Assembly (NCBI GenBank): GCA_019359395.1
Contig: JAHHHK010000008.1
Span: forward strand, 124,001-188,000
Source: Komarekiella atlantica HA4396-MV6
GTDB lineage: Bacteria > Cyanobacteriota > Cyanobacteriia > Cyanobacteriales > Nostocaceae
Direction of reading: 5' to 3'
DNA length: 64,000 nt
Part shown: in pieces, positions 18,309 through 28,469 of the stretch
Position numbering within the stretch: the first letter of the stretch is position 1
How the letters are laid out: every line of letters starts with the position of its first letter
Program-made: the position numbers and the translations under genes
The notes under the pieces: model-generated
Databases searched by the model: none
Seen by the model: the letters and a program-made list of their open reading frames with translations, nothing else
Told to the model about the DNA's origin: nothing

Positions 18309-21137
18309 ATGAGTTCGACCGCCTCAACGAAAATAAAGCACAAAATTGGTAAAAAATCTCTCGATACCGAACAATTAGGTGTTGTCAAAAACCTGACACC
18401 GTTTGAGGATATTACCCATTTAGCCGGGATTGCAAGTATCTCGCTTGCTGGTCGTAGAGATATCGGCGCACTTATTCTCCAGAAAAAAGAAGATATTCAA
18501 ATCAAGTTCTGCTTTGACGTACAAGGAATTCACACATCTTTACCAGAAGAACAGATTCTCCCCATTTTTGAAAATATTGAGGGCGGACTCAAAGAACTTC
18601 CCGAACGCGAAACCTTAACAATTCATCTTGGTTCGTTCACTGATGATTTTCTCCGGCAGCAGGAACTAAAAAAGATAGAGGATAAATGCGACCTAGAGCA
18701 ATTAACTTTATTAGTGCGATCGGAACGTCTGCGAGCGAGAGAACTTACCGAAGCAGGAACCCGTAAAAACAAGTTCTTACGTTTCTGGTGTACCTATAGT
18801 GTCCTGGCTTCTGAAGACAGTCGCTCAAATGATGCAATTGAAAAAACTATCAAACAATTACAAAATGCCTGGTTCCAATTTACTGGCCAAATTCACGGTG
18901 TGCGGCAAGAACGAATCGAAACAATCTTACGGGATAGTTTTACCTCTGGGTTTCAACGGTGGGAACAACTTTTTACAAACTCGATGGGGCTTTCAGTACG
19001 AGCAGTCACAAGTGAGGAAGTATGGTCAATTCTTTGGAGTCAATTTAACCGTAGCGACGCACCCAAAGTTCCCAATCCCCTCATATTAGATGAAGAAGGA
19101 CTTCGAGAAGTTCAAAGCAGCGATTTCCATATTCGCCACCTGATGCTGGAGAACGAAAAATCTGTCCCGTTTCTCGATCGCAGCTGGGTAAGACTACAAG
19201 ACAAGTATATTGGTGTCTTACAATTTAGCGAAAAGCCCCAAGGGTGGGTAGACGAATACGCCCAGCTTCGATACCTTTGGGAGGTAATATCCAAAGAAAA
19301 AATCTCTGATACTGAGATTATCTGCCAGCTATCTAAAGCTAACCAGGGACTAGCCAAAACTGCCCTTCAACGGATTACCAAACAGTCAATTACCTCCAGC
19401 GCGATGTCTTCTGAGAAGGGATCAATTGACGTAAAAGCCAATATGAACATTGAGGAGGCAGTTAAGGCACAAGAAACTATCCTCAGAGGCAGTCTACCCA
19501 TCCATACTGCCGTTGTTTTTTGTGTTCATCGTCACAGTCGTCAAAAACTCGATGAAGCTTGCCAATACCTTTCTAGCTGCTTCTTGCGTCCTGCCGTAGT
19601 TGATAGAGAAATCGAGTATGCTTGGAAGACATGGTTACAATGTGTACCTGTAGTCTGGGAAAACCTACTTACAAGACCCTTTAACCGTCGCCTCCCCTAT
19701 TTCTCATCAGAAGTTCCCGGACTCATGCCGATAGTTAGAACGGCTACGGGAGATAAATCCGGGTTTGAGCTAATTGCTGAAGAGGGAGGAACTCCAGTAC
19801 ATCTCGACTTGTACAAGCAGCACAAAAATCTCGCTATTTTTGGTACTACCCGTGCTGGTAAATCTGTCTTAGTAGCAGGTCTATTAACACCTGCCTTAGC
19901 TCAAGACATTCCCGTAATTGCACTTGATTATCCCAAACCCGATGGTACTAGTACGTTTACCGACTATACCAAATTTATGGGAGAAGAAGGGGCATATTTC
20001 GATATTAGTAAAGAATCGAACAACCTATTTGAATTACCTGATTTAAGGGGGTATGAGCCTGAACTTATTAAGGAGAGGATGACCGATTTTAAGGAATTCC
20101 TGAAATCAACATTAATGATAATGGTACTTGGGACAAACCCTGTAGGGATAAGTGCCACAATGATATCAAATATCGAGAGTATCATTACAATCACAATTGA
20201 AACTTTTTACAACGATGATGATATCAAACTTCGATATAAACTTGCACTAGAAAATGGATTAGGAACAAGTGAATGGGCAGATATTCCAACACTTAAGGAT
20301 TTTTATAATTATTGTTCGCCTGGGTTTATCAAACTCGATTCCATCACCAATAATAGTAAAGAAATTCTCGATGCCCTTGACCAAATTAGATTGCGATTAA
20401 AGTTCTGGTTAAACTCACGAGTTGGACAATCAATCGCCAATCCATCTAGCTTTAAAACTGATGCCCGACTACTGGTATTCGCACTGCGATCGCTTGGGAG
20501 TGAAGCTGATGCCGCAGTCCTTGCTCTTAGCGCCTATTCCGCAGCATTACGTAGAGCTTTATCATCCAAAGTATCAATATTTTTCTTAGATGAAGCGCCG
20601 ATTTTATTCAGTTTTGACAGCATAGCCGAGTTAATTGGTAGACTCTGCGCCAACGGTGCAAAAGCAGGTATACGTGTAATTTTATCCGCCCAAGAACCAG
20701 AAAGTATTTTCCAAAGTAAGTCTGCCTCCAAAATATTTGCTAATATCACAACCCGCCTTATCGGTCGGATTCAAACATCAGCTGTTGACCCATTTGTGAG
20801 CAGGTTTAAATACCCTTATGAAATTATCTCACGCAATAGTACTGAAGCATTCTTCCCAAAACGCGAAAGTATTTACTCACAGTGGTTACTTGACGATAAT
20901 GGCAAACTTACTTTCTGTAGGTATTACCCTGCTTATTGCTTACTTGCAGCAGTAGCAAATAACCCGAATGAGCAAGAATTACGCACTCTCTTCCTCAATA
21001 AATATGCCGATAATCCAATGCTGGGTATGGTGAGATTTTCTGAGGTATACATACAAATGCTTCGGGGGGATGAGTTAAGCCAAGAAGCACAACAATTACT
21101 GGATAACAATAACAATAAGCAATTAAAGTCAGCATAA
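18309..21137 (+). CDS. virB4: VirB4/TraC-like T4SS ATPase
   Basis: 942 aa; 'HKNLAIFGTTRAGKSVLVAGLL', 'VIALDYPKPDGTSTFTDYTKFMG', 'IFFLDEAP'. Confidence 0.85.
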   Translation: MSSTASTKIKHKIGKKSLDTEQLGVVKNLTPFEDITHLAGIASISLAGRRDIGALILQKKEDIQIKFCFDVQGIHTSLPEEQILPIFENIEGGLKELPERETLTIHLGSFTDDFLRQQELKKIEDKCDLEQLTLLVRSERLRARELTEAGTRKNKFLRFWCTYSVLASEDSRSNDAIEKTIKQLQNAWFQFTGQIHGVRQERIETILRDSFTSGFQRWEQLFTNSMGLSVRAVTSEEVWSILWSQFNRSDAPKVPNPLILDEEGLREVQSSDFHIRHLMLENEKSVPFLDRSWVRLQDKYIGVLQFSEKPQGWVDEYAQLRYLWEVISKEKISDTEIICQLSKANQGLAKTALQRITKQSITSSAMSSEKGSIDVKANMNIEEAVKAQETILRGSLPIHTAVVFCVHRHSRQKLDEACQYLSSCFLRPAVVDREIEYAWKTWLQCVPVVWENLLTRPFNRRLPYFSSEVPGLMPIVRTATGDKSGFELIAEEGGTPVHLDLYKQHKNLAIFGTTRAGKSVLVAGLLTPALAQDIPVIALDYPKPDGTSTFTDYTKFMGEEGAYFDISKESNNLFELPDLRGYEPELIKERMTDFKEFLKSTLMIMVLGTNPVGISATMISNIESIITITIETFYNDDDIKLRYKLALENGLGTSEWADIPTLKDFYNYCSPGFIKLDSITNNSKEILDALDQIRLRLKFWLNSRVGQSIANPSSFKTDARLLVFALRSLGSEADAAVLALSAYSAALRRALSSKVSIFFLDEAPILFSFDSIAELIGRLCANGAKAGIRVILSAQEPESIFQSKSASKIFANITTRLIGRIQTSAVDPFVSRFKYPYEIISRNSTEAFFPKRESIYSQWLLDDNGKLTFCRYYPAYCLLAAVANNPNEQELRTLFLNKYADNPMLGMVRFSEVYIQMLRGDELSQEAQQLLDNNNNKQLKSA

Positions 21138-21250
21138 ATTATATAAGGCAAACTAACAAATAATCTGGACTGGGAAAAAGAAGAATCAATAAATCATAAA
21201 AAAGTGGCTTAACTTTAATTGCCACATTGGTTATTTTATCCACAAAAAGT

Positions 21251-21982
21251 ATGAAACACAAGTTCAAGTTTAGTAAGAAAGGGGCAATAATCGGGTCAAT
21301 CATTGGTCTGGTTACTTTACTCGGTACAGCACCCAGTTATGCTTTTTCAATTGACGATTTTTTCAAGGTTTTAGGCAAATTCAATAACTATTTTGAGGAA
21401 ACCAAAAACGAACTCACCGCAGCAGCTAATGAATGGGGTGGGATGAAAAGCGAAGCTAAAACTGCTATTCAGACTGGCAGTATGGATATGCCAGACCCAG
21501 TAAATTCAGCCGAAAAGCTCAAAGAGCAACTCAAGGGAAAGGGTAACTGGAATGAAAGTAACACAGTTGAAGGTGCTGTAGGTGCAGCTAACGAACTGGA
21601 GAGAGAAACCACCCGCGCCACGATCGCCAGCGTCTTAGGGGAAATCGGTCAGGAACGTACCAAAAATGAAATAGAAGCAACTGAACAAACTGTAGCTGAG
21701 GCCAAAGAACTTGCGGAATCTGCACAGGCAATGGATGCTTCACAAAACATTCTTAAGGTAATTGCTGCCCAAAACTCGCAAATTGTCTCAATGTTGGGGC
21801 AATCCCGTACCGACGGACTGCAAGCACGGCACGATGTCCAGCAAACTAACCTGATGCTAAGTCAACTTGCCGAGCAAGGGGCAAGCGATCGCCGTCGTCA
21901 AAACCTGATGATGGACGGTATCAGCGCCCAGTACATCGAAATCAGCGGGTTTAGTAGTCTCAAAACTACTGCTGGGCAATAA
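21251..21982 (+). CDS. Exported T4SS-associated protein, VirB5-like by position
   Basis: Signal peptide '...GLVTLLGTAPSYAFS', long helical body, between VirB4 and VirB6. Confidence 0.45.
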   Translation: MKHKFKFSKKGAIIGSIIGLVTLLGTAPSYAFSIDDFFKVLGKFNNYFEETKNELTAAANEWGGMKSEAKTAIQTGSMDMPDPVNSAEKLKEQLKGKGNWNESNTVEGAVGAANELERETTRATIASVLGEIGQERTKNEIEATEQTVAEAKELAESAQAMDASQNILKVIAAQNSQIVSMLGQSRTDGLQARHDVQQTNLMLSQLAEQGASDRRRQNLMMDGISAQYIEISGFSSLKTTAGQ

Positions 21983-22051
21983 TTCACCCTAATTAGTTGG
22001 TCATCTCAATTGCAGAGATGACCAAACCTTCACGCCTGTTAATCAAGTGCT

Positions 22052-23203
22052 ATGTTAGAACACCTCATAATTGCAACCGACCCATTTTTTGGACAAGACA
22101 TTTTAGAAAATGCCGCCGCCGGAGCGCAATTAGTAGCTGAAGGTTTCAATGAACTTTGGCAAGAAACCCTCAACGGTAGCTTGTATGGCTCAATGTGCAA
22201 AGTTGGTCAGTTTTTTGCGATCGCAACTCTCACCCTTTTTATGGTTGAGTTAGGCAAAAACTGGATAAATCAAGAGGATATGAAAGCCCTCTCTAGTTGG
22301 ATATGGCCCATCCTGGTTATCGGGCTACTAGCTAACAATGGCACTTTACTCAGAAGTGGAACACTCGCAATACGAGGATACATTAATACTGTCAATAGTG
22401 ACATTCTTGAATTTACCGCTGCCGGAGCAAACCTAGAAGTAGCATTCAATCGAGCAGTCGGCAATATTGCCCTCCAGCAACAAGTAGGGGCAGCAATGGA
22501 AAGATGTCGCTCGATCCCTGGTAACACGCAAGATTCAATCACCTGCTTGCAACAAGCAGAAGCAGAACTCAAAACCTCTGCACCCGATCTATTCAAAGGA
22601 GAAGCTCCCGATAGCGGTAGTTGGGAGTTTAACCCACTTCAGGCTTTATCTGATGCCAAAGATGCGCTCAACGACCTCTCCCCCGGTCAAATTGCCGAAA
22701 AGATTGGTAATTCTATCACTAGTACAATCGGTTCGATGATCACTGGATTTGTCGCAGTCATCCTCCTCGCCCTAAATAACGCCTACCAGTGGGGTATCGA
22801 ATTCACGATGCTTTTAACTGCCCTGCTTGGCCCATTGGCAATAGGCGGTTCACTACTCCCTTTTGGCGCAAAACCTATTTTCGCTTGGCTAACTGGTTAT
22901 TTCACCGTTGGAATGGCAAAACTTTGCTTCAACATGATTATTGGTTTGTGCGGACAACTAATTGCTAATTCCGAACAAAACCAACCGATGATATTTCTCC
23001 TTTTTGTTGGGTTGGTTTCTCCTATCCTTTCATCTGCATTAGCCGCAGGTGGTGGAATAGCTGTTTGGACAGGATTAGGTAAGACAGTAGCATTTGGATC
23101 TGAAATTGCAGCAGGAATCGCTACTGGTGGAGCAAGTACAACTGCTACGGTTGCTGTCAATGCCACCAAATTTGTTAGTTCAAAAATTAAAGTTAAAAAG
23201 TAA
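22052..23203 (+). CDS. VirB6/TrbL-like multi-spanning membrane protein
   Basis: Several TM segments including 'FTMLLTALLGPLAIGGSLLPFG'; T4SS context. Confidence 0.65.
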   Translation: MLEHLIIATDPFFGQDILENAAAGAQLVAEGFNELWQETLNGSLYGSMCKVGQFFAIATLTLFMVELGKNWINQEDMKALSSWIWPILVIGLLANNGTLLRSGTLAIRGYINTVNSDILEFTAAGANLEVAFNRAVGNIALQQQVGAAMERCRSIPGNTQDSITCLQQAEAELKTSAPDLFKGEAPDSGSWEFNPLQALSDAKDALNDLSPGQIAEKIGNSITSTIGSMITGFVAVILLALNNAYQWGIEFTMLLTALLGPLAIGGSLLPFGAKPIFAWLTGYFTVGMAKLCFNMIIGLCGQLIANSEQNQPMIFLLFVGLVSPILSSALAAGGGIAVWTGLGKTVAFGSEIAAGIATGGASTTATVAVNATKFVSSKIKVKK

Positions 23204-23237
23204 TTAGTCAGAATTCAGAAGTCAGGAGTCAGAATAA

Positions 23238-23303
23238 ATGAGACAGCCAGCCAAGACATTTCAAGATTTAATAGTTTGGCAAAAAGCACATCAGTTTGTT
23301 TTA
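23238..23303 (+). pseudogene. 5' fragment of a four-helix-bundle (23S rRNA IVP-like) protein gene
   Basis: MRQPAKTFQDLIVWQKAHQFVL then runs into unrelated repeat sequence. Confidence 0.65.
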
Positions 23304-23393
23304 TCGCAAATAAAGGGTTTAAGACCCCAACCAAAACACGTAGCCCCCGTTTCAGTTGGGGCTTAAATCCCCGTCTGAAACTGTCTAAAATGT

Positions 23394-23421
23394 TTGAATT
23401 TTGAATTTTGAATTTTGAATT
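23394..23421. repeat. STRR heptamer (TTGAATT)x4
   Basis: Four perfect tandem copies. Confidence 0.9.
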
Positions 23422-23468
23422 GTTAATAGTATATCAATTTACTGGTCAGTTCCCTAAATCGGAAATTT

Positions 23469-24254
23469 ATGCTTAAACCTAAGTCTAAATCTCAACCAGC
23501 CCGCCTCCTCAGTTATGGTCAATCTACTTCTACACCTATTGCAATGGCAATCACCATAACAGCAGGAGCAACTATTTTATCTATCCTATTGCAAATTATA
23601 AATATTGGTATGAGTTCTAGTACAAATCGTCATGTCAGAGGCATGACAGTTGTTCAACTTCAAGATGGCTCTATTTCACCTGGTAAATTTGCTGCTCCCA
23701 ACGAACGCGAAGACGAAACTATCAAACGCTTTATCTCAGATAGCATGATTAAAATGTTCGGTTGGAACGGAATAATCGAAGCAACAGAGAATGGCGAAAA
23801 CGTTACCAAACCTGATAAAGGAATAGATGTTCAAACAACAAAAAATAGTAGAAAAAGAATTCCGACTAGAGCCTGGGAAGCTGCATTTGCACTATCTGAA
23901 AATCAAGATTTTCGGGCAAACTTCCTCAAAAAGTTAGCAGAAATTGTCCCAAATGGTGTATTTAACGGTGAAGTTCAAGTCTCACTCGTCACCCGCCATA
24001 TCTCTGAACCCAGAAAAATCAAGGATGGAAAGTGGGAGGTTGATTATATCGGCACGCTTGTAAGCTTTGATAGAAATGAAAATCAAGGTAAAGGAATCGC
24101 CTTTAACAAAACAATTACTGTCGAAGCTATCGATACTCCCAAATTACCAGCCAAGCCAACTGAACTTGATAAAAAAATTTATTTAGTACGAGAGCCAAGT
24201 TTAGAAATTACTCAAATTGTTGATTATAATCTCGGCAAAAAAGAAAATAATTAG
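23469..24254 (+). CDS. VirB8-like T4SS protein candidate
   Basis: N-terminal TM, periplasmic domain, upstream of VirB10-like gene. Confidence 0.45.
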   Translation: MLKPKSKSQPARLLSYGQSTSTPIAMAITITAGATILSILLQIINIGMSSSTNRHVRGMTVVQLQDGSISPGKFAAPNEREDETIKRFISDSMIKMFGWNGIIEATENGENVTKPDKGIDVQTTKNSRKRIPTRAWEAAFALSENQDFRANFLKKLAEIVPNGVFNGEVQVSLVTRHISEPRKIKDGKWEVDYIGTLVSFDRNENQGKGIAFNKTITVEAIDTPKLPAKPTELDKKIYLVREPSLEITQIVDYNLGKKENN

Positions 24255-24271
24255 TAATTAGATACCAAAAT

Positions 24272-26116
24272 ATGTTACAGCTACAGAATGAGGCTTCAAA
24301 TAAGCATGAATTATCTTCCGTAGATAGTCTTTTACCAATTGAGAGTAAAGATATAAAACTTTTAGAAGATGAACTGGAAGGTTCACAATTTGAGGTAGCC
24401 GAAGAAGATGAACTTGAAGTAGAAGACCCCGCATTAATACAAACTAAACACGATTTTGTCACATCCCCCTGGTCAAGATTAGGAATTATTGGTGGTGCAT
24501 TCGGTGCTGGGTTCCTAGTTATATTTGTTGTCCTCAACGGCATGATGAATGGGGGTGGTAAAAATGCAAAAAAACCAGAAGTAACCCCTACCCCCACTCC
24601 CACAGTTGCGGCATCTGAGAAAAAAGATGGGGATGTTTATGCCAAGCTTGCCCTTGCCAAGCAACAGGAAGAACTTGATGCACTAAATGGTAAAGGCAAG
24701 ACAGAAGACAAAGAAGAGAAAAAGGAAGGTGCTGAAGAAGAACAATCCAAAAACAAAGAGAAAACACGTTCTACTCGACAACGAAGGGTAGTCGCTCAAG
24801 AAACTCCCCCTACTTCCAGAAGACGTGTATACCGAGAAGAAGCACCCGAAACTGTTAGACCAAGACGTAGAGAAGTCGCTTCACAGCCAATACCACCCCT
24901 GCGTCCTAGCGCTCCTCTGCCAAAATTTGCCAAACAAATAGTTGCCAGCAACCAGAGTGTCGCCAAAGACCCAATAGCCGAACTCGAACGCCTGCGTAGT
25001 CTGGGTTCGGTTGGTCGGGTTGATTATATGTTAGCCAGTACCACTGTAAGTGAACCTACAAGCACAACAGCAGAAGAAGTTACAGCTAAAACTGAAGAAA
25101 CATTACGCCCAGCAGAACAAAATACCAGTCGCTCCCGTCGTCGCCGTAACCGCCGCAGCGAGAATACCGAAACAGTTACCAACACTCCCAGTCAAATTGA
25201 AGAACTACGGCCGCGTTGGGAACCTGTAAACACAAACGACAGTACTCCAGAGTATAGCAATACTGGTGACGAAGAAAACAATCAAGCCGTACCAGTTATT
25301 TATAGCTTCTCGGTAGAAAAACCACAAACTAGCTCAGAACTTGGCAAAGAAAAAACCGTAGAATCCAGTTTTGCTGGTAATAAAGAAAACAACCCCACTC
25401 AGCAAGTCGAACGACTTGCAAATAACTACTTGCCAGAAGAAGCACAGATACTTCAAGAAACACAACCACAGTATCTAGTTGTCGGTTCGTTTGCAAGTGC
25501 AACCCTCGTAACTCCGCTCGTTATGCCCCAAATCAGCAATAACGGTCGTTCCCAGGAGCAGACAAATACGTTACGGTTTGTCGCCCAGTTGAACGAGCCG
25601 CTTTACAGCAATACTGGCGAAATAGCCATTCCAGCAGGAACACAGGTAACTATCGCCATGATTTCGGTTGATAGCACATCAGGCGTGCGTGCCGAAGTCA
25701 CGGCCATCCTCAAAGACGGAACCGAATATCCCCTATCACCCGGAACAATATCAGTCCTGGGAGAAGCAGGTTCCCCCCTAGCCGCCAGACCCTACGACGA
25801 CAAGGGATCTGAAATTGCCAAGTATGATGCCACTTTAGGAACAATAGCTGGTATTGCCAAGGTAGGGGAAATTATCAACCAGCCGGATGAAGAAGTCACA
25901 GAAGATTTGCCTTTAGGTGGGACAAGAACCCGCAGCCGCAATAGCAACCGCAACCTGGGAGCTGCTTTTCTTGAAGGTGCCTTTGGCAAACTTGGCGAAA
26001 CAGTCAGCAAGCGGACAGAACGTGCCACTGACGAAATCAACCGCCGTCCCAATGTCTGGTATGTGCCTAAAGACACCAAAATCACTATCAAAGTCGATAG
26101 GTCAATCAAGCTGTGA
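24272..26116 (+). CDS. VirB10/TrbI-like protein
   Basis: Cytoplasmic N-terminus, one TM, low-complexity linker, 'LNEPLYSNTGEIAIPAGTQVTIAMISVDSTSG...AVLKDGTEYPL'-type domain. Confidence 0.7.
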   Translation: MLQLQNEASNKHELSSVDSLLPIESKDIKLLEDELEGSQFEVAEEDELEVEDPALIQTKHDFVTSPWSRLGIIGGAFGAGFLVIFVVLNGMMNGGGKNAKKPEVTPTPTPTVAASEKKDGDVYAKLALAKQQEELDALNGKGKTEDKEEKKEGAEEEQSKNKEKTRSTRQRRVVAQETPPTSRRRVYREEAPETVRPRRREVASQPIPPLRPSAPLPKFAKQIVASNQSVAKDPIAELERLRSLGSVGRVDYMLASTTVSEPTSTTAEEVTAKTEETLRPAEQNTSRSRRRRNRRSENTETVTNTPSQIEELRPRWEPVNTNDSTPEYSNTGDEENNQAVPVIYSFSVEKPQTSSELGKEKTVESSFAGNKENNPTQQVERLANNYLPEEAQILQETQPQYLVVGSFASATLVTPLVMPQISNNGRSQEQTNTLRFVAQLNEPLYSNTGEIAIPAGTQVTIAMISVDSTSGVRAEVTAILKDGTEYPLSPGTISVLGEAGSPLAARPYDDKGSEIAKYDATLGTIAGIAKVGEIINQPDEEVTEDLPLGGTRTRSRNSNRNLGAAFLEGAFGKLGETVSKRTERATDEINRRPNVWYVPKDTKITIKVDRSIKL

Positions 26117-26973
26117 AACTCAGATATATAGCCGACTTTAGTTTAATTATCCGTTGCGCGATTGCCTCTGGCACTGCGCTCCGCGCGATCGCCTTTGGCG
26201 GGTGCCTCACCATTGCCTCCGTATTTACACTAAGCCAGCTTGTGCTAGCAAATACTATCCGTCAAGTTGCAGCGTCCCAGGTGTCAGGGGAAAATGCCCA
26301 ATTGCAGACAGTTAAGGTCTGGCCCGGACATGGGGTATCAATATCGTTTTACAATACCAGAGAAGTCATCAAGAAAATCTGGCTGGATGACCCATCTAGG
26401 TTTGTTTTTGATGTAGACGGATGTCTTGAAGGCTTGGGTAAGTGTTCTAACAACAGTTCGGGTGCTGGACTAATTCATATTCGCCGCATCGAGACAGTCA
26501 AAATCCCCGGTTTACCACAAGCTTCTTACGGGGCGCACATGACGGTGATTACCGAATCTGGGTCAACAAGGAAAAGCTATCACTTTCGGATTGTAGCGGG
26601 TAGTGGCACACCAGAGTACAGCCAAATTGAGATTATTGGCGATACTCCCAGCAAACCTGAAGAAGTAAAACCAAAAGTCAGTTACACCGCATTATCTGAT
26701 AGCAGACATATCGCCAAAGGGATGCAAGTTGCCCTGAAAAACCAGTGGGTTACGACAGACAGCAAGCTTTGGAAGCGTCTCAACCAACTTGTTGAGTTGC
26801 GATCGCAAGGAGAGGAACTTGTTGTCGCCGCCAGCACCACCGGAGTATCAATGCAGTTGGTTGAAAAACTTATGCTGCTAGGTGGAAAGCGCTTCTTAGA
26901 AATACCGCCACAGCGCAATAACCCTCCCATAACACCAAATACAGGTAAAACAAAGTTTCTCTGGAATCAATAA
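26113..26973 (+). CDS. VirB9/TraK-like secreted protein candidate
   Basis: GTG start overlapping virB10-like stop; 'VKVWPGHGVSISFYNTREVIKKIWLDDPSRFVFDVDGC'. Confidence 0.5.
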   Translation: MKLRYIADFSLIIRCAIASGTALRAIAFGGCLTIASVFTLSQLVLANTIRQVAASQVSGENAQLQTVKVWPGHGVSISFYNTREVIKKIWLDDPSRFVFDVDGCLEGLGKCSNNSSGAGLIHIRRIETVKIPGLPQASYGAHMTVITESGSTRKSYHFRIVAGSGTPEYSQIEIIGDTPSKPEEVKPKVSYTALSDSRHIAKGMQVALKNQWVTTDSKLWKRLNQLVELRSQGEELVVAASTTGVSMQLVEKLMLLGGKRFLEIPPQRNNPPITPNTGKTKFLWNQ

Positions 26974-26987
26974 TTTTTAAACAACCA

Positions 26988-28403
26988 GTGATGTATAACG
27001 AAAATCTGACCTCTAACAACCAAATTTTAGATATCACAACCGAGGTAACTGCGATCGTACCAGTGAGAGCTGCAAGTCAGGAAAGTACTCACAACAAAAC
27101 CAACCGAGCGCTTGAGTATCGGATGGAAAAGTTTAATAATTTACGCTACCTGATGGTAGCAGGACTTATTGCAGGACTTGCCCTACATGGGTTAATCCGG
27201 TTTGGAGGTAGCTACAATATCGGCAGTCTCCTATTCGGTGATAAAGCTGTAGCTCAAACAGTTCTATCGAAGTATTCAAATTTGAACACTTCGATAGATA
27301 AAACAAAACAAACAAAACAGCCACAGCCCGTTGCAACTAAATACGTCAACGGCGCACCTACTCCTGACTGGAGTAGTATCACGTTCAAAAATATGAAATT
27401 TGGCGGTGCTGGCAGCGTCGAATTTCCTAATATCAAAAACCCTGGTATGAAGGAGACACGCACCTGGAGTACCGGACAAAGCCTTGCCGAAGTCATGGAA
27501 CTGGGCGATTTTGAAGCAACTGAGTTCAATATTGAAGATTTCACGCTTGAAGATATCGCCAGCATCACGGGCGTTCAACTCAAAAATCTCAAACTGTCAG
27601 ATTTTGAAACACTCAATTGGCAAACACTTGAAGACCTCGCCGAAGCAATTCCTAATTTAGAAAATTCAGAAGTCGGAGCTATCCCACCAATTCAAGAACT
27701 AGTGACCAAAGTAACAGGCAGCACTGCAAGCTACCAAACTGTTGGTGAAGTGCTAGACAATTATCCCGAACTGGGAGAAGTGGAACTTGGTAAGTACGTC
27801 AAACTTGATAAGTATAAACTAACCAGCATCCCCGGTATTCAGGATGCACAGCTAAAGGACTTTACTAACTGGCAAAACACAACAATTAGTAAGGTTCCAG
27901 GATTGGCTGATGTACCGTTTGATCAGTTCCCCAGTGTTCCCATCCCCGATGTTAGCTTTATCGGCAAAGTAGACTTACCCCTCGGTTCGCTTGAAAGCGG
28001 ACGCTGGAAGTCAATAAGCGGTAGCTATCAAGCTGGGTTTAATGTCCCGTGCGAGAAAAAGTGTGGTCATATCGAAGTTTCGGGCAGTGAGACTATCGTT
28101 GGCGCACAATGGATGTCTGGTAAAGACCAAAACGTTAAAGGCGGATTCGGCATCTTGGGCAGCCTCAACGGTGGGAAAGAACCCACAGGTCGTCATCCCT
28201 TTGGAAAATCATTTAAACAAGTCATCTGGGACATTAACGAGGCCGACGGCAGTATCACCACCGCGATGTTTTTCCGTATCTGCAAGCGGGGATGGGTTGA
28301 CTTAGGCTGCTCGCCCTACTTCGTTGGCCCAGTTCCCTTCTTCACCTACCGCGAGATAGACCCAATTATCCTTGGTACACCCCTTACCGTACCAAAGAAG
28401 TAA
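26988..28403 (+). CDS. T4SS-locus membrane protein of unknown function
   Basis: Single TM 'LRYLMVAGLIAGLALHGLI', repetitive 'F...ATEFNIEDFTLEDI' region, C-terminal Cys-containing domain. Confidence 0.65.
   Translation: MMYNENLTSNNQILDITTEVTAIVPVRAASQESTHNKTNRALEYRMEKFNNLRYLMVAGLIAGLALHGLIRFGGSYNIGSLLFGDKAVAQTVLSKYSNLNTSIDKTKQTKQPQPVATKYVNGAPTPDWSSITFKNMKFGGAGSVEFPNIKNPGMKETRTWSTGQSLAEVMELGDFEATEFNIEDFTLEDIASITGVQLKNLKLSDFETLNWQTLEDLAEAIPNLENSEVGAIPPIQELVTKVTGSTASYQTVGEVLDNYPELGEVELGKYVKLDKYKLTSIPGIQDAQLKDFTNWQNTTISKVPGLADVPFDQFPSVPIPDVSFIGKVDLPLGSLESGRWKSISGSYQAGFNVPCEKKCGHIEVSGSETIVGAQWMSGKDQNVKGGFGILGSLNGGKEPTGRHPFGKSFKQVIWDINEADGSITTAMFFRICKRGWVDLGCSPYFVGPVPFFTYREIDPIILGTPLTVPKK
27263..27298. 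repeat. 36-bp near-perfect palindrome inside a CDS
   Basis: TCTATCGAAGTATTCAAATTTGAACACTTCGATAGA, 17 of 18 pairs match. Confidence 0.9.
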
Positions 28404-28469
28404 AAAGGCAATCATAGAAGAATTTATCCTCTTTAACTTTTGACTTTGAGAAGAAATTCCACACAACTA

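Noticed and set aside
23304-23391. GGGTTTAAGACCCC...GGGGCTTAAATCCCC as a retron or riboswitch RNA
   Set aside because: No reverse transcriptase nearby and it resembles dispersed cyanobacterial repeat DNA.
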